Below, piece after piece: positions 53,336 to 61,334 of a stretch of DNA of 64,000 bases (positions are counted from its first letter, which is position 1; every line of letters starts with the position of its first letter). This DNA is from CALXCT01 sp964422185. GTDB lineage: Bacteria; Bacillota; Clostridia; Oscillospirales; Oscillospiraceae. The stretch is from assembly GCA_964422185.1 (NCBI GenBank), contig CAYRAG010000001.1, positions 42,056-106,055 of the forward strand. Direction: 5' to 3'. The notes beneath the pieces are model-generated. The model searched no databases and had not been told where the DNA came from. It saw only the letters and a program-made list of their open reading frames with translations. The position numbers and the translations under genes were made by a program.

Positions 53336-55837
53336 TCAGAGGTACCGGCCGGTGGCGCTTTGTTCGCACGCGGCGATCTCCTCCGGCGTCCCGCACACGA
53401 CTATCTCGCCGCCCTGCTCCCCGCCGCCGGGGCCCATGTCGATGACATAGTCGCAGTTCCGGATGACATCCAGATCGTGCTCGATGACAATGACCGTCGC
53501 CCCGCTCTCCGTGAGCGTGCTGAACACCCGCAGCAGCGTGCGGACATCGAGGGGATGCAGCCCGATGGTCGGCTCGTCAAAGACAAACAGGGAGTCCCCC
53601 TGGCCTCTTCCCATCTCGCTGGCCAGTTTCAGGCGCTGCGCCTCGCCGCCGGACAGGCTGGGCGTCTCCTCCCCCAGGGTGAGGTAGCCAAGGCCCAGAT
53701 CCCGCAGCACCTCCAGCCGCCGTCTCACCACCGGGATGTCCCCGCAGGCATCGATCGCCTCCTCCACGCTCATATCCATCAGTTCCGGCAGGGAGTACGC
53801 GGCTTTGCCTTTTTTCGACGGGCGCCGGATCTGGTACGCCTCCCTGGCGTACCGCGAGCCGCGGCACTCCGGGCAGGGGATCTCCACATCCGGGAGGAAC
53901 TGCACATCCAGGCTGATGGAGCCGGTGCCGTCGCAGACCGGGCAGCGCAGGCTGCCGGTGTTGTAGGAGAAATCCCCGGCTTTCCGGCCGCGCTGTTTCG
54001 CGTCCGGCGTCTTCGCGTAGGCCTTGCGCAGCTCGTCGTGCACATCCGCGTAGGTGGCGACGGTGGAGCGCACATTGATCCCGATGGGGGTGGCGTCGAT
54101 CAGCCTCACCCGCCGGATGCCCCCCGGATCCACCGCTTTCACATGATCCGGCAGGCTCTGGCCGGCAATCCGGCGGAGAAGTCCCGGGATCAGGCTCTCC
54201 AGCACCATCGTGGTCTTGCCGGAGCCGGACACGCCGGTCACGGCGGTCAGCCTGCCCTTCGGGATATCCACCGACAGTGGCTTCACCGTGTGGATCTCCG
54301 AGGTCTCCATGTGGATCCTGCCGATCTCAAACATGGCCTGCCTGTCCGAGCGCTGTCTCACGGAGACGGACTGCGCCCCGGACAGGAATCCGCCGATGGC
54401 GGAGACCGGGCTGCGCTCCAGATCGGAGACAGTTCCCTGCGCCAGAATCCGCCCGCCGTCCTTTCCGGCGCCCGGCCCCAGCTCGATGATCCAGTCCGCC
54501 CTGTTGAGGATATGGATGTCGTGATCCACCAGAATCACGGAATTGCCGTCCGCCACCAGATCCTCCATCACCCCGGTGACGCCCTCAAGGTTGGCCGGGT
54601 GCAGCCCGATGGTCGGCTCGTCCAGGACATAGAGCACCCCCGTGGTGCGGTTGCGCACCGCCCGCGCCAGCTGCATTCTCTGCCGCTCGCCGGTGGAGAG
54701 CGTGGAGGTCTCCCGATCCAGGGTCAGATAGGAGAGCCCCAGATCCATCAGCCGCCGGGCCGCGTGGAGGAAAGACTCGCAGATGCTCTCCGCCATGGGG
54801 CGCATCTCCACCGGCAGGGAGCCGGGCACGCCTTTCACCCACTCCACCAGGTCGGAGAGGCTCATCTGACAGGCGTCGGCCAGGGAGATCCCCCGGAGCC
54901 GGGGGCTGCGCGCCCGCACGGATAGCCTTGTGCCGCCGCACTCCGGGCACACGCTCTGGCGCAGGAACTTCTCCACGCGCTTCATGCCCTTTTCGTCCTT
55001 GACTTTCGAGAGGGCGTTTTCCACCGTGTAGGTGGCGTTGAAGTAGGTGAAGTCCATATCGCCCATGGCGCCGCTGGTCTTGTTCTGATAGATGATGTTC
55101 TTCTTCACGGCCGGGCCGTGGAAGACGATATCCTTCTCCTTCTCCGTCAGATCCCGGAACGGGACATCCGTCCGCACGCCCATCTCCCTGGCGATATCTT
55201 TCATCAGCGACCACATGAGCGTCTGCCACGGCGCGACGGCGCCCTCGTCTATGGTGAGCGAGTCGTCCGGCACCAGCGTACTCTCGTCCACCACCCGGAT
55301 TGTCCCCGTCCCGTCGCAGCAGGGGCAGGCGCCCGTGCTGTTGAACGAGAGCTCCTCCGCGCTGGGCGGCGTGACCGCCGCGCCGCAGACCGGGCAGACG
55401 ATCTCCCGATCCGCGGCCACATTCAGGGTCGGAGGGACATAGTGGCCGTTGGGGCACTGGTGCTCCGCAAGCCGGGAGAACATCAGGCGCAGGCTGTTGA
55501 GCAGCTCCGTGCCCGTGCCGAAAGTCGATCGGATCCCGGGCACCGAGGGCCGCTGGTGCAGCGCCAGCGCGGCGGGGACATACAGCACCTCGTCCACATC
55601 CGCCGCCGACGCGCCGGTCATGCGTCTTCTCGTGTAGGTGGACAGGGACTCCAGGTATCTCCTGGAGCCCTCCGCGTACAGGATCCCCAGCGCCAGGGAG
55701 GACTTCCCCGAGCCGGAGACGCCCGCGATCCCCACAATCCGGTTGAGGGGGATGTCCACATCGATATTCTTCAGATTATGCACGCGAGCGCCGCGTATCT
55801 CGATATGCGACGGCGGCGCGGCGTTTTTTTCGTCCAC
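53336..55837 (-). CDS. Short UvrA-like ABC ATPase (UvrA2 type)
   Basis: This 833-aa protein has two ABC ATPase halves like UvrA: Walker A GVSGSGKSS and GVSGSGKTT, signatures STGERQRMQLARAV and LSGGEAQRLKLASEM, two Walker B sites ending FDEPTIGLHP or LDEPTIGLHP, and zinc-finger CxxC pairs (CPVC, CPCC, CPECGG, CPVCDG, CPECRG). It is about 100 residues shorter than canonical UvrA, consistent with loss of the UvrB-binding domain. Such proteins occur beside antibiotic clusters (for example DrrC) and are linked to self-protection against DNA-binding agents. GTG 55837 follows a GGGGG run. It is fourth in the operon esterase-adenylation-GNAT-UvrA2, which suggests that role here. Confidence 0.9.
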   Translation of the reverse strand: MDEKNAAPPSHIEIRGARVHNLKNIDVDIPLNRIVGIAGVSGSGKSSLALGILYAEGSRRYLESLSTYTRRRMTGASAADVDEVLYVPAALALHQRPSVPGIRSTFGTGTELLNSLRLMFSRLAEHQCPNGHYVPPTLNVAADREIVCPVCGAAVTPPSAEELSFNSTGACPCCDGTGTIRVVDESTLVPDDSLTIDEGAVAPWQTLMWSLMKDIAREMGVRTDVPFRDLTEKEKDIVFHGPAVKKNIIYQNKTSGAMGDMDFTYFNATYTVENALSKVKDEKGMKRVEKFLRQSVCPECGGTRLSVRARSPRLRGISLADACQMSLSDLVEWVKGVPGSLPVEMRPMAESICESFLHAARRLMDLGLSYLTLDRETSTLSTGERQRMQLARAVRNRTTGVLYVLDEPTIGLHPANLEGVTGVMEDLVADGNSVILVDHDIHILNRADWIIELGPGAGKDGGRILAQGTVSDLERSPVSAIGGFLSGAQSVSVRQRSDRQAMFEIGRIHMETSEIHTVKPLSVDIPKGRLTAVTGVSGSGKTTMVLESLIPGLLRRIAGQSLPDHVKAVDPGGIRRVRLIDATPIGINVRSTVATYADVHDELRKAYAKTPDAKQRGRKAGDFSYNTGSLRCPVCDGTGSISLDVQFLPDVEIPCPECRGSRYAREAYQIRRPSKKGKAAYSLPELMDMSVEEAIDACGDIPVVRRRLEVLRDLGLGYLTLGEETPSLSGGEAQRLKLASEMGRGQGDSLFVFDEPTIGLHPLDVRTLLRVFSTLTESGATVIVIEHDLDVIRNCDYVIDMGPGGGEQGGEIVVCGTPEEIAACEQSATGRYL

Positions 55838-55871
55838 AGTGCGTTCCCCCGTTCCGTGCGCAGGGCGGCGC

Positions 55872-56339
55872 TCACCGCTCCGCCAGCTTCAGGTAATCCC
55901 GCATTTCCTCAAAGCCCAGTTCCCGGTACAGGCTCTTCCCCGCCGGCGTGGTCTCCAGGTAGATCTTCCCGGCGCCCGCCTCTTTTGCCCGGGCAATCAG
56001 CCAGGCCACGACCGTTCCGCCGACGCCCCGCCCCCGGAACTCCGGCACGGTGAAGATATTCATCAGGTAGCCGCACCATCCGCCCGGGTTGTCCGGGGAC
56101 GGCATCTCCCGGTAGAGACACACGCCGCCGCAGCCCGCCAGCTGTCCCCCGCTGCGGGCGAAACAGGCGATGTGTCCGCCGCACGGGATCTCCGACTCGT
56201 AGTACCGGCGGTTTGCCTCAAAAAGGCCGGCCATCTCCCCGGACTGCGGGATCTCAAACACCTCGCGGAGCACCCGCATCCGCAGAGACATCAGGAGATC
56301 CAGATCCCCCAGATCCGCTCTCCGGATCTCGAGCTCCAT
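55872..56339 (-). CDS. GNAT family N-acetyltransferase
   Basis: This 155-aa GNAT protein has the acetyl-CoA site V-P-E-F-R-G-R-G-V-G-G and the C-terminal Y-R-E-L-G-F-E motif. It transfers an acetyl or other acyl group to an amine. Its ATG shares one base with the stop of the adenylation gene (TGATG), so it is translationally coupled. In this operon it could modify, and so disarm or finish, the product of the adenylation enzyme. The substrate is unknown. Confidence 0.88.
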   Translation of the reverse strand: MELEIRRADLGDLDLLMSLRMRVLREVFEIPQSGEMAGLFEANRRYYESEIPCGGHIACFARSGGQLAGCGGVCLYREMPSPDNPGGWCGYLMNIFTVPEFRGRGVGGTVVAWLIARAKEAGAGKIYLETTPAGKSLYRELGFEEMRDYLKLAER

Positions 56340-57817
56340 CAGACTGTGCCCTCTTTCAACACGACCGGCAGCCGCTGCAGATCCGGTTTCCCGTTGGGCG
56401 TGAGCGGAATCTGCGGCATCCGGATCATAAACTCCGGGATCATGAACGGCGGGAGGTTCCGGGAGAGCTCCTCTCTCACCTCGGAGAGCCTGACCCCTCC
56501 CTCCGCCGGGACAAGGTAGGCGATCATGTAGGAGAGGCCGCCCTCATCCGTGAACGCCCGAACCAGCCCCTGGCGGACATTCCGGCACTGGCACAGCCGG
56601 GACTCCACCTCGGCCACCTCCACCCGCTTGCCGTAGATCATGATCTGGTCGTCTTTCCGGTGGAGAAACGCGATGTTGCCGTCCGGGAGGAGATAGCCCA
56701 GATCGCCGCTGCGGTACATGACGCTCCCGTCCGGCTGTCTCTCGAACGCCTGGTTCTCCTCCTCGTGATCCCCGATATAGCCCAGGGAGACCCCGTCGCC
56801 GGAGATGCAGATCTCCCCGGTCTCCCCCTCCGGCACCTGGGCGCCGTTCTCATCGAGAATGCGCACCGTCACGCCCCGCACGGCCTTCCCCACGGGATAG
56901 GTGCCGTCCTCCAGCACCGTGCCGCCGCTGCAGCGGTAATAGGTCGCGCACACCGTCGTCTCCGAGGGCCCGTAGGTATTGTACACCTCCGCCTGCGGCA
57001 GCAGGCGATCCACATAGGCGCCCCGCAGCACATCCCCGCCGCTGATCAGCAGCCGGACGGAGTCCGGGATGCGCTCCAGACGGTTCAGGTCGGCCAGCAG
57101 GTACGGAAAGCCGCTGATCATCGTCACCCGGTTTCTGTCCACAAACTCCATCAGCCGCCGCGTGTCCGCCCTGTCCTCCGCGGAGGGGATGGCGATCGCC
57201 GCCCCGTTGAGCAGGCTGGCGTATACCTCCTCCACGAAGATGTCAAACGAGCACACGGAGTACTGGAGCATGATATCCCCCGGCGCGGGGTGAAACTCGC
57301 CGGCGAACGCCCTGGCGTAGTGGCAGATGTTCGCCTGGGTCACGCATACGCCTTTCGGCCGCCCGGTGGTGCCGGAGGTATAGAGCACATAGGCGCCGAG
57401 GTCGGGATCGTCCGCCGTTTTCCCGGTTCCGGCCGGCGCCTGCCCGCCGCGCAGTTCGCTGTCCAGGATCCGGACGGGAAGCCCGCTCAGCTTCTCCGCG
57501 CAGTCCCGCTCCGTCAGGACAAAATCCGCCTGCGCCTCCTCCATCATGTAGCGGATGCGGCCTGTGGGAAAGTCCGGCTCCGCGGGCACATATCGCGCCC
57601 CCGTCTTCAGCACCGCCAGCATCGCCGCGATCATCTCCGCACGGTGGCTCATGACAATCCCCACCGTCTTCACCTCGTCCGGAAAAGTGCCGGCAATGGT
57701 GTCCGTGAGGGCCAGAAGCTCTCCAAAAGTTACGGTTCTCCCCGTTTCGATCACCGCGGGCGACTGTGCCAGCCGACCGGCGGTCTCCCGAAACACGCGG
57801 TAGACTGTCTGCCTCAT
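56339..57817 (-). CDS. Stand-alone amino acid adenylation (AMP-forming) enzyme
   Basis: This 492-aa adenylation enzyme resembles NRPS A-domains and DltA. Core motifs are YVLYTSGTTGRPKGV (A3), YNTYGPSETTV (A5), YRSGDLG (A7), RKDDQIMIYGKRVEVAEVES (A8) and PLTPNGKPD (A10, catalytic lysine). It activates an acid as an acyl-adenylate and would pass it to a carrier. No carrier, condensation or thioesterase domain is fused and no carrier protein is encoded nearby; DltB and DltC are also absent. ATG 57817 overlaps the esterase stop (ATGA), with GGAGG at 10 bases. The amino acid cannot be predicted safely. Confidence 0.9.
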   Translation of the reverse strand: MRQTVYRVFRETAGRLAQSPAVIETGRTVTFGELLALTDTIAGTFPDEVKTVGIVMSHRAEMIAAMLAVLKTGARYVPAEPDFPTGRIRYMMEEAQADFVLTERDCAEKLSGLPVRILDSELRGGQAPAGTGKTADDPDLGAYVLYTSGTTGRPKGVCVTQANICHYARAFAGEFHPAPGDIMLQYSVCSFDIFVEEVYASLLNGAAIAIPSAEDRADTRRLMEFVDRNRVTMISGFPYLLADLNRLERIPDSVRLLISGGDVLRGAYVDRLLPQAEVYNTYGPSETTVCATYYRCSGGTVLEDGTYPVGKAVRGVTVRILDENGAQVPEGETGEICISGDGVSLGYIGDHEEENQAFERQPDGSVMYRSGDLGYLLPDGNIAFLHRKDDQIMIYGKRVEVAEVESRLCQCRNVRQGLVRAFTDEGGLSYMIAYLVPAEGGVRLSEVREELSRNLPPFMIPEFMIRMPQIPLTPNGKPDLQRLPVVLKEGTV

Positions 57818-58503
57818 TTCTCCCGATCCTCCGAATCGTTCAGAATCCACGCGATCCCTTTCGCCATCCTCTCGTTGGGACTGCGGAAGTGGTTGCCGGG
57901 ATTCAGTTCAAATGTCGTGTTAATTCCCAGCGACTTCATATATGCCGCGATTTCCTCCGTATTCTCCTGCACCGGCGCCAGGTACCGGTTGTCCGTGCGG
58001 CTCTCCAGATCCCCCAGAGACAGGTACAGCCGATCCAGCCTGGCTTTCAGCTCATGGCCGCGGACATAGTCGCAGAAACCCGGGAACCACAAAGACCCGG
58101 ACGCGCTGGCAATTCTGGGGAACATCGCCGTGTGGTACGCGGCGTAGATGCCAAACAGCCCCGCCAGCGAGTATCCGGCAAGCGCCCGGAACCGCGGTCT
58201 GAGCCCCGCCTCCCGCTCCACCGCGGGCACAATCTCCCGCGTCAGAAGCTGCAGGTATTCGTCCGCCCCGCCGGTACACGGCGTATCCCCCGGCGCGATG
58301 GGGGGAATCGCCCAGGGGGACATATCATGATCCCAGTTCAGGCCGGAGATCGCCGCCAGGGTAAACGGCCGGCACTGCGCCGCGAGGCACGCCTCCCACA
58401 CGGAGCGGCCCTCGCCGTGCACCGTGTTGAGATACACCACCGGCCCCTCTTTGTCCCCGCCGCCGTAGACGGCGATTTTTTTGTCCTGTACCGCCAGCTC
58501 CAT
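57814..58503 (-). CDS. Alpha/beta-hydrolase esterase (enterochelin esterase-like)
   Basis: This 229-aa hydrolase of the putative-esterase (EstD/IroE-like) group has the nucleophile in GYSLAG (Ser112), a likely acid in SLGDLES (Asp165) and the histidine in NPGNHF (His205). No signal peptide is visible, so it acts in the cytosol. It opens the operon and overlaps the adenylation gene. A role in cleaving an ester or amide bond of an internal product, siderophore or conjugate is possible. ATG 58503 with GAGGAG at 8 bases is preferred over the two earlier in-frame starts. Confidence 0.87.
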   Translation of the reverse strand: MELAVQDKKIAVYGGGDKEGPVVYLNTVHGEGRSVWEACLAAQCRPFTLAAISGLNWDHDMSPWAIPPIAPGDTPCTGGADEYLQLLTREIVPAVEREAGLRPRFRALAGYSLAGLFGIYAAYHTAMFPRIASASGSLWFPGFCDYVRGHELKARLDRLYLSLGDLESRTDNRYLAPVQENTEEIAAYMKSLGINTTFELNPGNHFRSPNERMAKGIAWILNDSEDREK

Positions 58504-58589
58504 CCCCATCACTCCTCAAAACCCGGTACCGCCGAACCCTGCCTGCCGCGGGGGCGGCCATCGGCGGAAATCTGTTCCTCTCTTCCCGG

Positions 58590-58618
58590 ATTTTAGCACA
58601 GATTGCCACGGTGTTCCA
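58590..58618 (-). promoter_or_regulatory. Possible promoter of the esterase operon
   Basis: Minus strand TGC then TAAAAT (58595-58590), an extended -10, with only TGGAAC as a poor -35 match 17 bases upstream. Confidence 0.45.
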
Positions 58619-58657
58619 GTTTTTTCGGGGATCGAACCGGCGGGGGAACCCCCGGGG

Positions 58658-58690
58658 ATAAAAAGATACCGGGTCTCTCAACCCGGTATC
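58658..58690 (-). terminator. Intrinsic terminator of metY
   Basis: A perfect 10-bp stem (gataccgggt at 58665-58674 with acccggtatc at 58681-58690), 6-base loop, followed on the minus strand by TTTTTAT. Confidence 0.93.
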
Positions 58691-58707
58691 TCTTTCTCTG
58701 TTCTGGT

Positions 58708-60012
58708 TTACTGAACTGACTTAAACGCGTCATCCAGCGCGGCAATCAGGTCGTTCACATTCTCCGTGCCGATGGACAGACGGATGGTATTGGGCTTGAT
58801 CCCCTGATCCAGCAGCTCCTCATCCGTCAGCTGCGAATGGGTCGTGCTCGCCGGATGGATCACCAGGGACTTGACATCGGCCACATTGGCAAGCAGGGAG
58901 AAGATGGCCAGATTGTCAATAAACTTCTTCGCGGTATCCGCGTCGCCCTTGATCTCGAAAGTGAAGATGGAGCCCGCGCCGTTGGGGAAGTACTTCTGAT
59001 ACAGCTTATGGCTCGGCTCGCTCTCCAGGGACGGATGGTGCACCGCCTCCACCTGGGGATGATGGCTCAGATAGTCCACAATCTTCAGCGCGTTGGACAC
59101 ATGGCGCTCCACACGCAGGGAGAGGGTCTCCAGGCCCTGCAGGAACAGGAAAGCGTGGAACGGGGAGAGGGTGGAGCCGGTATCACGCAGCAGAATCGCC
59201 CGGATATAGGTGACAAAGGCGGCGGGGCCGGCCGCTTCCGCGAAAGAAGTCCCGTGATAGCTGGGGTTGGGCTCGGAGATCCACGGATACCTGCCGGACG
59301 CCTTCCAGTCGAAGTTGCCGCTGTCCACGATCACGCCGCCGATGGCGGTGCCGTGGCCGCCGATGAACTTCGTGGCGGAGTGGACGACGATGTCCGCGCC
59401 GTACTCAAAGGGACGAAGGAGATAGGGCGTGGTGAAAGTGGCGTCGATCACCAGGGGAATCCCGTGCTTGTGCGCGATGGCGGCGACCTCCTCGATATCA
59501 ATGATATTCGAGTTGGGGTTGCCCAGCGTCTCGATGAAAATCGCCTTTGTGTTCTCCTGGATGGCCGCCTCAAAGGAGCCCTCCACATCGGGGTCGACGA
59601 AAGTCGTGGTGATCCCGGTGGAAAGAGGAATCGTGTGCGCCAGCAGGTTGTAGGTTCCGCCGTAAATCGTCTTCGATGCGACAATATGCTCGCCGCTTCT
59701 CGCCAGGGCATTGATGGCGTAGTTGATGGCCGCCGCGCCGGAGGCAACTGCCAGCGCCCCGACGCCGCCTTCCAGGGACGCCATGCGCTGCTCAAAAATG
59801 TCCTGGGTCGGGTTGGTCAGTCTGCCGTAGATGTTGCCCGCGTCTCTCAGACCGAACCGGTCCGCCGCGTGCTGGGAATTGTGGAACACATACGAAGTGG
59901 TCGCGTAAATCGGCACCGCTCTCGCGTCCGTGACGGGGTCGGCCTGCTCCTGGCCGATGTGCAGCTGTCTGGTTTCAAAGCTCCAGTTTTTCGGATCATG
60001 AATGTCTGCCAT
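58708..60012 (-). CDS. metY: O-acetylhomoserine sulfhydrylase / aminocarboxypropyltransferase
   Basis: This 434-aa PLP enzyme of the Cys/Met metabolism family makes homocysteine from O-acetylhomoserine and sulfide. Family blocks are YGRLTNPTQDIFEQRMASLE, ASGAAAINYAI, NPNSNIIDI and the PLP lysine in VVHSATKFIGGHG; length matches MetY rather than the shorter MetB/MetC. ATG 60012 has AGGAGG at 8 bases; the ATG six bases earlier is too close. It is monocistronic, has a 230-base leader, and faces a LysR gene upstream in the same direction. Confidence 0.95.
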   Translation of the reverse strand: MADIHDPKNWSFETRQLHIGQEQADPVTDARAVPIYATTSYVFHNSQHAADRFGLRDAGNIYGRLTNPTQDIFEQRMASLEGGVGALAVASGAAAINYAINALARSGEHIVASKTIYGGTYNLLAHTIPLSTGITTTFVDPDVEGSFEAAIQENTKAIFIETLGNPNSNIIDIEEVAAIAHKHGIPLVIDATFTTPYLLRPFEYGADIVVHSATKFIGGHGTAIGGVIVDSGNFDWKASGRYPWISEPNPSYHGTSFAEAAGPAAFVTYIRAILLRDTGSTLSPFHAFLFLQGLETLSLRVERHVSNALKIVDYLSHHPQVEAVHHPSLESEPSHKLYQKYFPNGAGSIFTFEIKGDADTAKKFIDNLAIFSLLANVADVKSLVIHPASTTHSQLTDEELLDQGIKPNTIRLSIGTENVNDLIAALDDAFKSVQ

Positions 60013-60248
60013 TGTCATACCCTCCTGCGGTTCTACCGCCCTGTTGAATGTGGTGTCTCTGCGCCGGCCTGCGGGAACCTCTCCCCTGGCGGACACAAAG
60101 GCCCTGAAAATGTCCGGTGTCTGCGACATGCGCGGGGCGCCCAGCGGCACATTTCATACAGGCTCGGCAGCACCGGGAACGAAACACGGGACATCTCCGG
60201 GGCGGCGCTCCGCGCCGCCGTCCTCGACTCCCTTTCGTTTGCGACGCT
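60013..60248 (-). other. Long leader of metY
   Basis: About 230 bases lie between the predicted transcript start near 60242 and the metY start. The leader holds a GGCGGCGC/GCGCCGCC hairpin near its 5' end and a GCGGT-AGA-ACCGC hairpin directly before the ribosome site. I looked for S-box (SAM riboswitch) and T-box elements and found none. Confidence 0.5.
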
Positions 60249-60277
60249 ATTGTAGCGCCATATCGGCTCCCTGTCTA
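60249..60277 (-). promoter_or_regulatory. Sigma-A promoter of metY
   Basis: Minus strand TAGACA (60277-60272), 17-base spacer, TACAAT (60254-60249). Transcription should start near 60242. Confidence 0.75.
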
Positions 60278-60299
60278 ATACCGGAAAGCAATGCCGGAT

Positions 60300-60323
60300 T
60301 ATAGATTATGCCTATAGCTATAG
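60300..60323. promoter_or_regulatory. LysR-type binding site upstream of metY
   Basis: TATAG-N7-CTATA (60300-60316) is a standard T-N11-A LysR box. Its centre lies about 66 bases upstream of the predicted metY start point, where LysR activators usually bind. It overlaps a 12-base palindrome CTATAGCTATAG (60312-60323), which could be a second half-site cluster, and reaches into the stop codon of the LysR gene. Confidence 0.65.
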
Positions 60324-61250
60324 TAGGCTATCTTTCAATCCCAGATATCTGCCGATCTCCTCGATGTATTTCTCCCCAATCTCGCTCAGGACGCTGTTGT
60401 GCTTCCGGATATACCCGATCTCCATCACGCAGCTCTCCTCCACGGAATCCTCCTCGAGGGGAACCGCGATAAAACTGTCCCCGTTGAGCTCCTCGCAGAT
60501 AATCCCGGAGCACAGGGTATACCCGTTCAGGCCGATCATCAGGTTGAGCATCGTCGCCCTGTCGTTGGCCCTGATGGTTCGGATATACTCGCTGGTACTC
60601 AGGATCTCCTCCGCGAGATAGAACGAGCTCGTATCCCCCTGCTCGAACGAGAGGCAGGGATAATCCGCCAGCTCCTCAAAGCGGATCGACTTCTTCCCGG
60701 CCAGCGGATGTCCCGTCCACAGGTAGACATAGGCCCGGCAGTCGATGATATGGTGAAATTCCAGCCCGGCGTTGCGCAGCAGCTTGCCGATGGCGGCGCG
60801 GTTGAAATCGCTCAGGTACAGGATCCCGATCTCGCTTCTCGCCGACGCCACATCCCCGATGACATCCCTGGTCTGCGTCTCCCGGATGGCAAACTCGTAG
60901 TGCGTGGTGTCAAAAGACTTCACTGTCTCCACGAACGCTTTCACCGCGAAGGAGTAGTGCTGCGTGGACACGCCGAATTTCCTCTTCAGGTTCCGGGGAT
61001 TGCCGTACTTCTCCGTCAGCTCCTCGTACTGGCTGTACAGCTGTCTGGCGTGCTGAATAAATTCCGCGCCGTCCGCCGTCAGGGTAACCCCCCGCGGACT
61101 CCGGTTGAAAATGGTGATGCCCAGCTCCTTTTCCAGCTCCCGCATGGAGTTGGTCAGGGAAGGCTGGCTGACATACATGTTCTCCGCGGCCCTGTTCAGA
61201 GAACCGCTCTCCGCAATCGTAATGGCATAGCGCAACTGCTGCAGTGTCAT
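60318..61250 (-). CDS. LysR family transcriptional regulator
   Basis: This 310-aa regulator has the N-terminal winged helix-turn-helix of LysR proteins (MTLQQLRYAITIAESGSLNRAAENMYVSQPSLT region) and the C-terminal inducer-binding fold from about residue 90. It lies directly upstream of metY in the same direction, with a T-N11-A box between the two, so it probably controls metY and sulfur assimilation; O-acetylserine or a methionine precursor may be the signal. No strong ribosome site is seen before ATG 61250, but the family N-terminus fits. Confidence 0.9.
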   Translation of the reverse strand: MTLQQLRYAITIAESGSLNRAAENMYVSQPSLTNSMRELEKELGITIFNRSPRGVTLTADGAEFIQHARQLYSQYEELTEKYGNPRNLKRKFGVSTQHYSFAVKAFVETVKSFDTTHYEFAIRETQTRDVIGDVASARSEIGILYLSDFNRAAIGKLLRNAGLEFHHIIDCRAYVYLWTGHPLAGKKSIRFEELADYPCLSFEQGDTSSFYLAEEILSTSEYIRTIRANDRATMLNLMIGLNGYTLCSGIICEELNGDSFIAVPLEEDSVEESCVMEIGYIRKHNSVLSEIGEKYIEEIGRYLGLKDSLL

Positions 61251-61334
61251 AAACTGTCCGGCCCGGGGCCCGCCCGAATGGCGGTACAGGGGCCGAATCC
61301 ACCTCCCTGTCATCTCTGCGGCAATCCTTCCGGA

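Noticed and set aside
56339..57817. DltA (D-alanine ligase of the dlt operon)
   Set aside because: Sequence character is similar, but dltB, dltC and dltD are absent and the neighbours are an esterase, a GNAT and a UvrA2 protein.
60013..60242. SAM riboswitch or T-box in the metY leader
   Set aside because: The GCGGT-AGA-ACCGC hairpin looks faintly like a T-box antiterminator, but the conserved T-box core and S-box motifs are absent.
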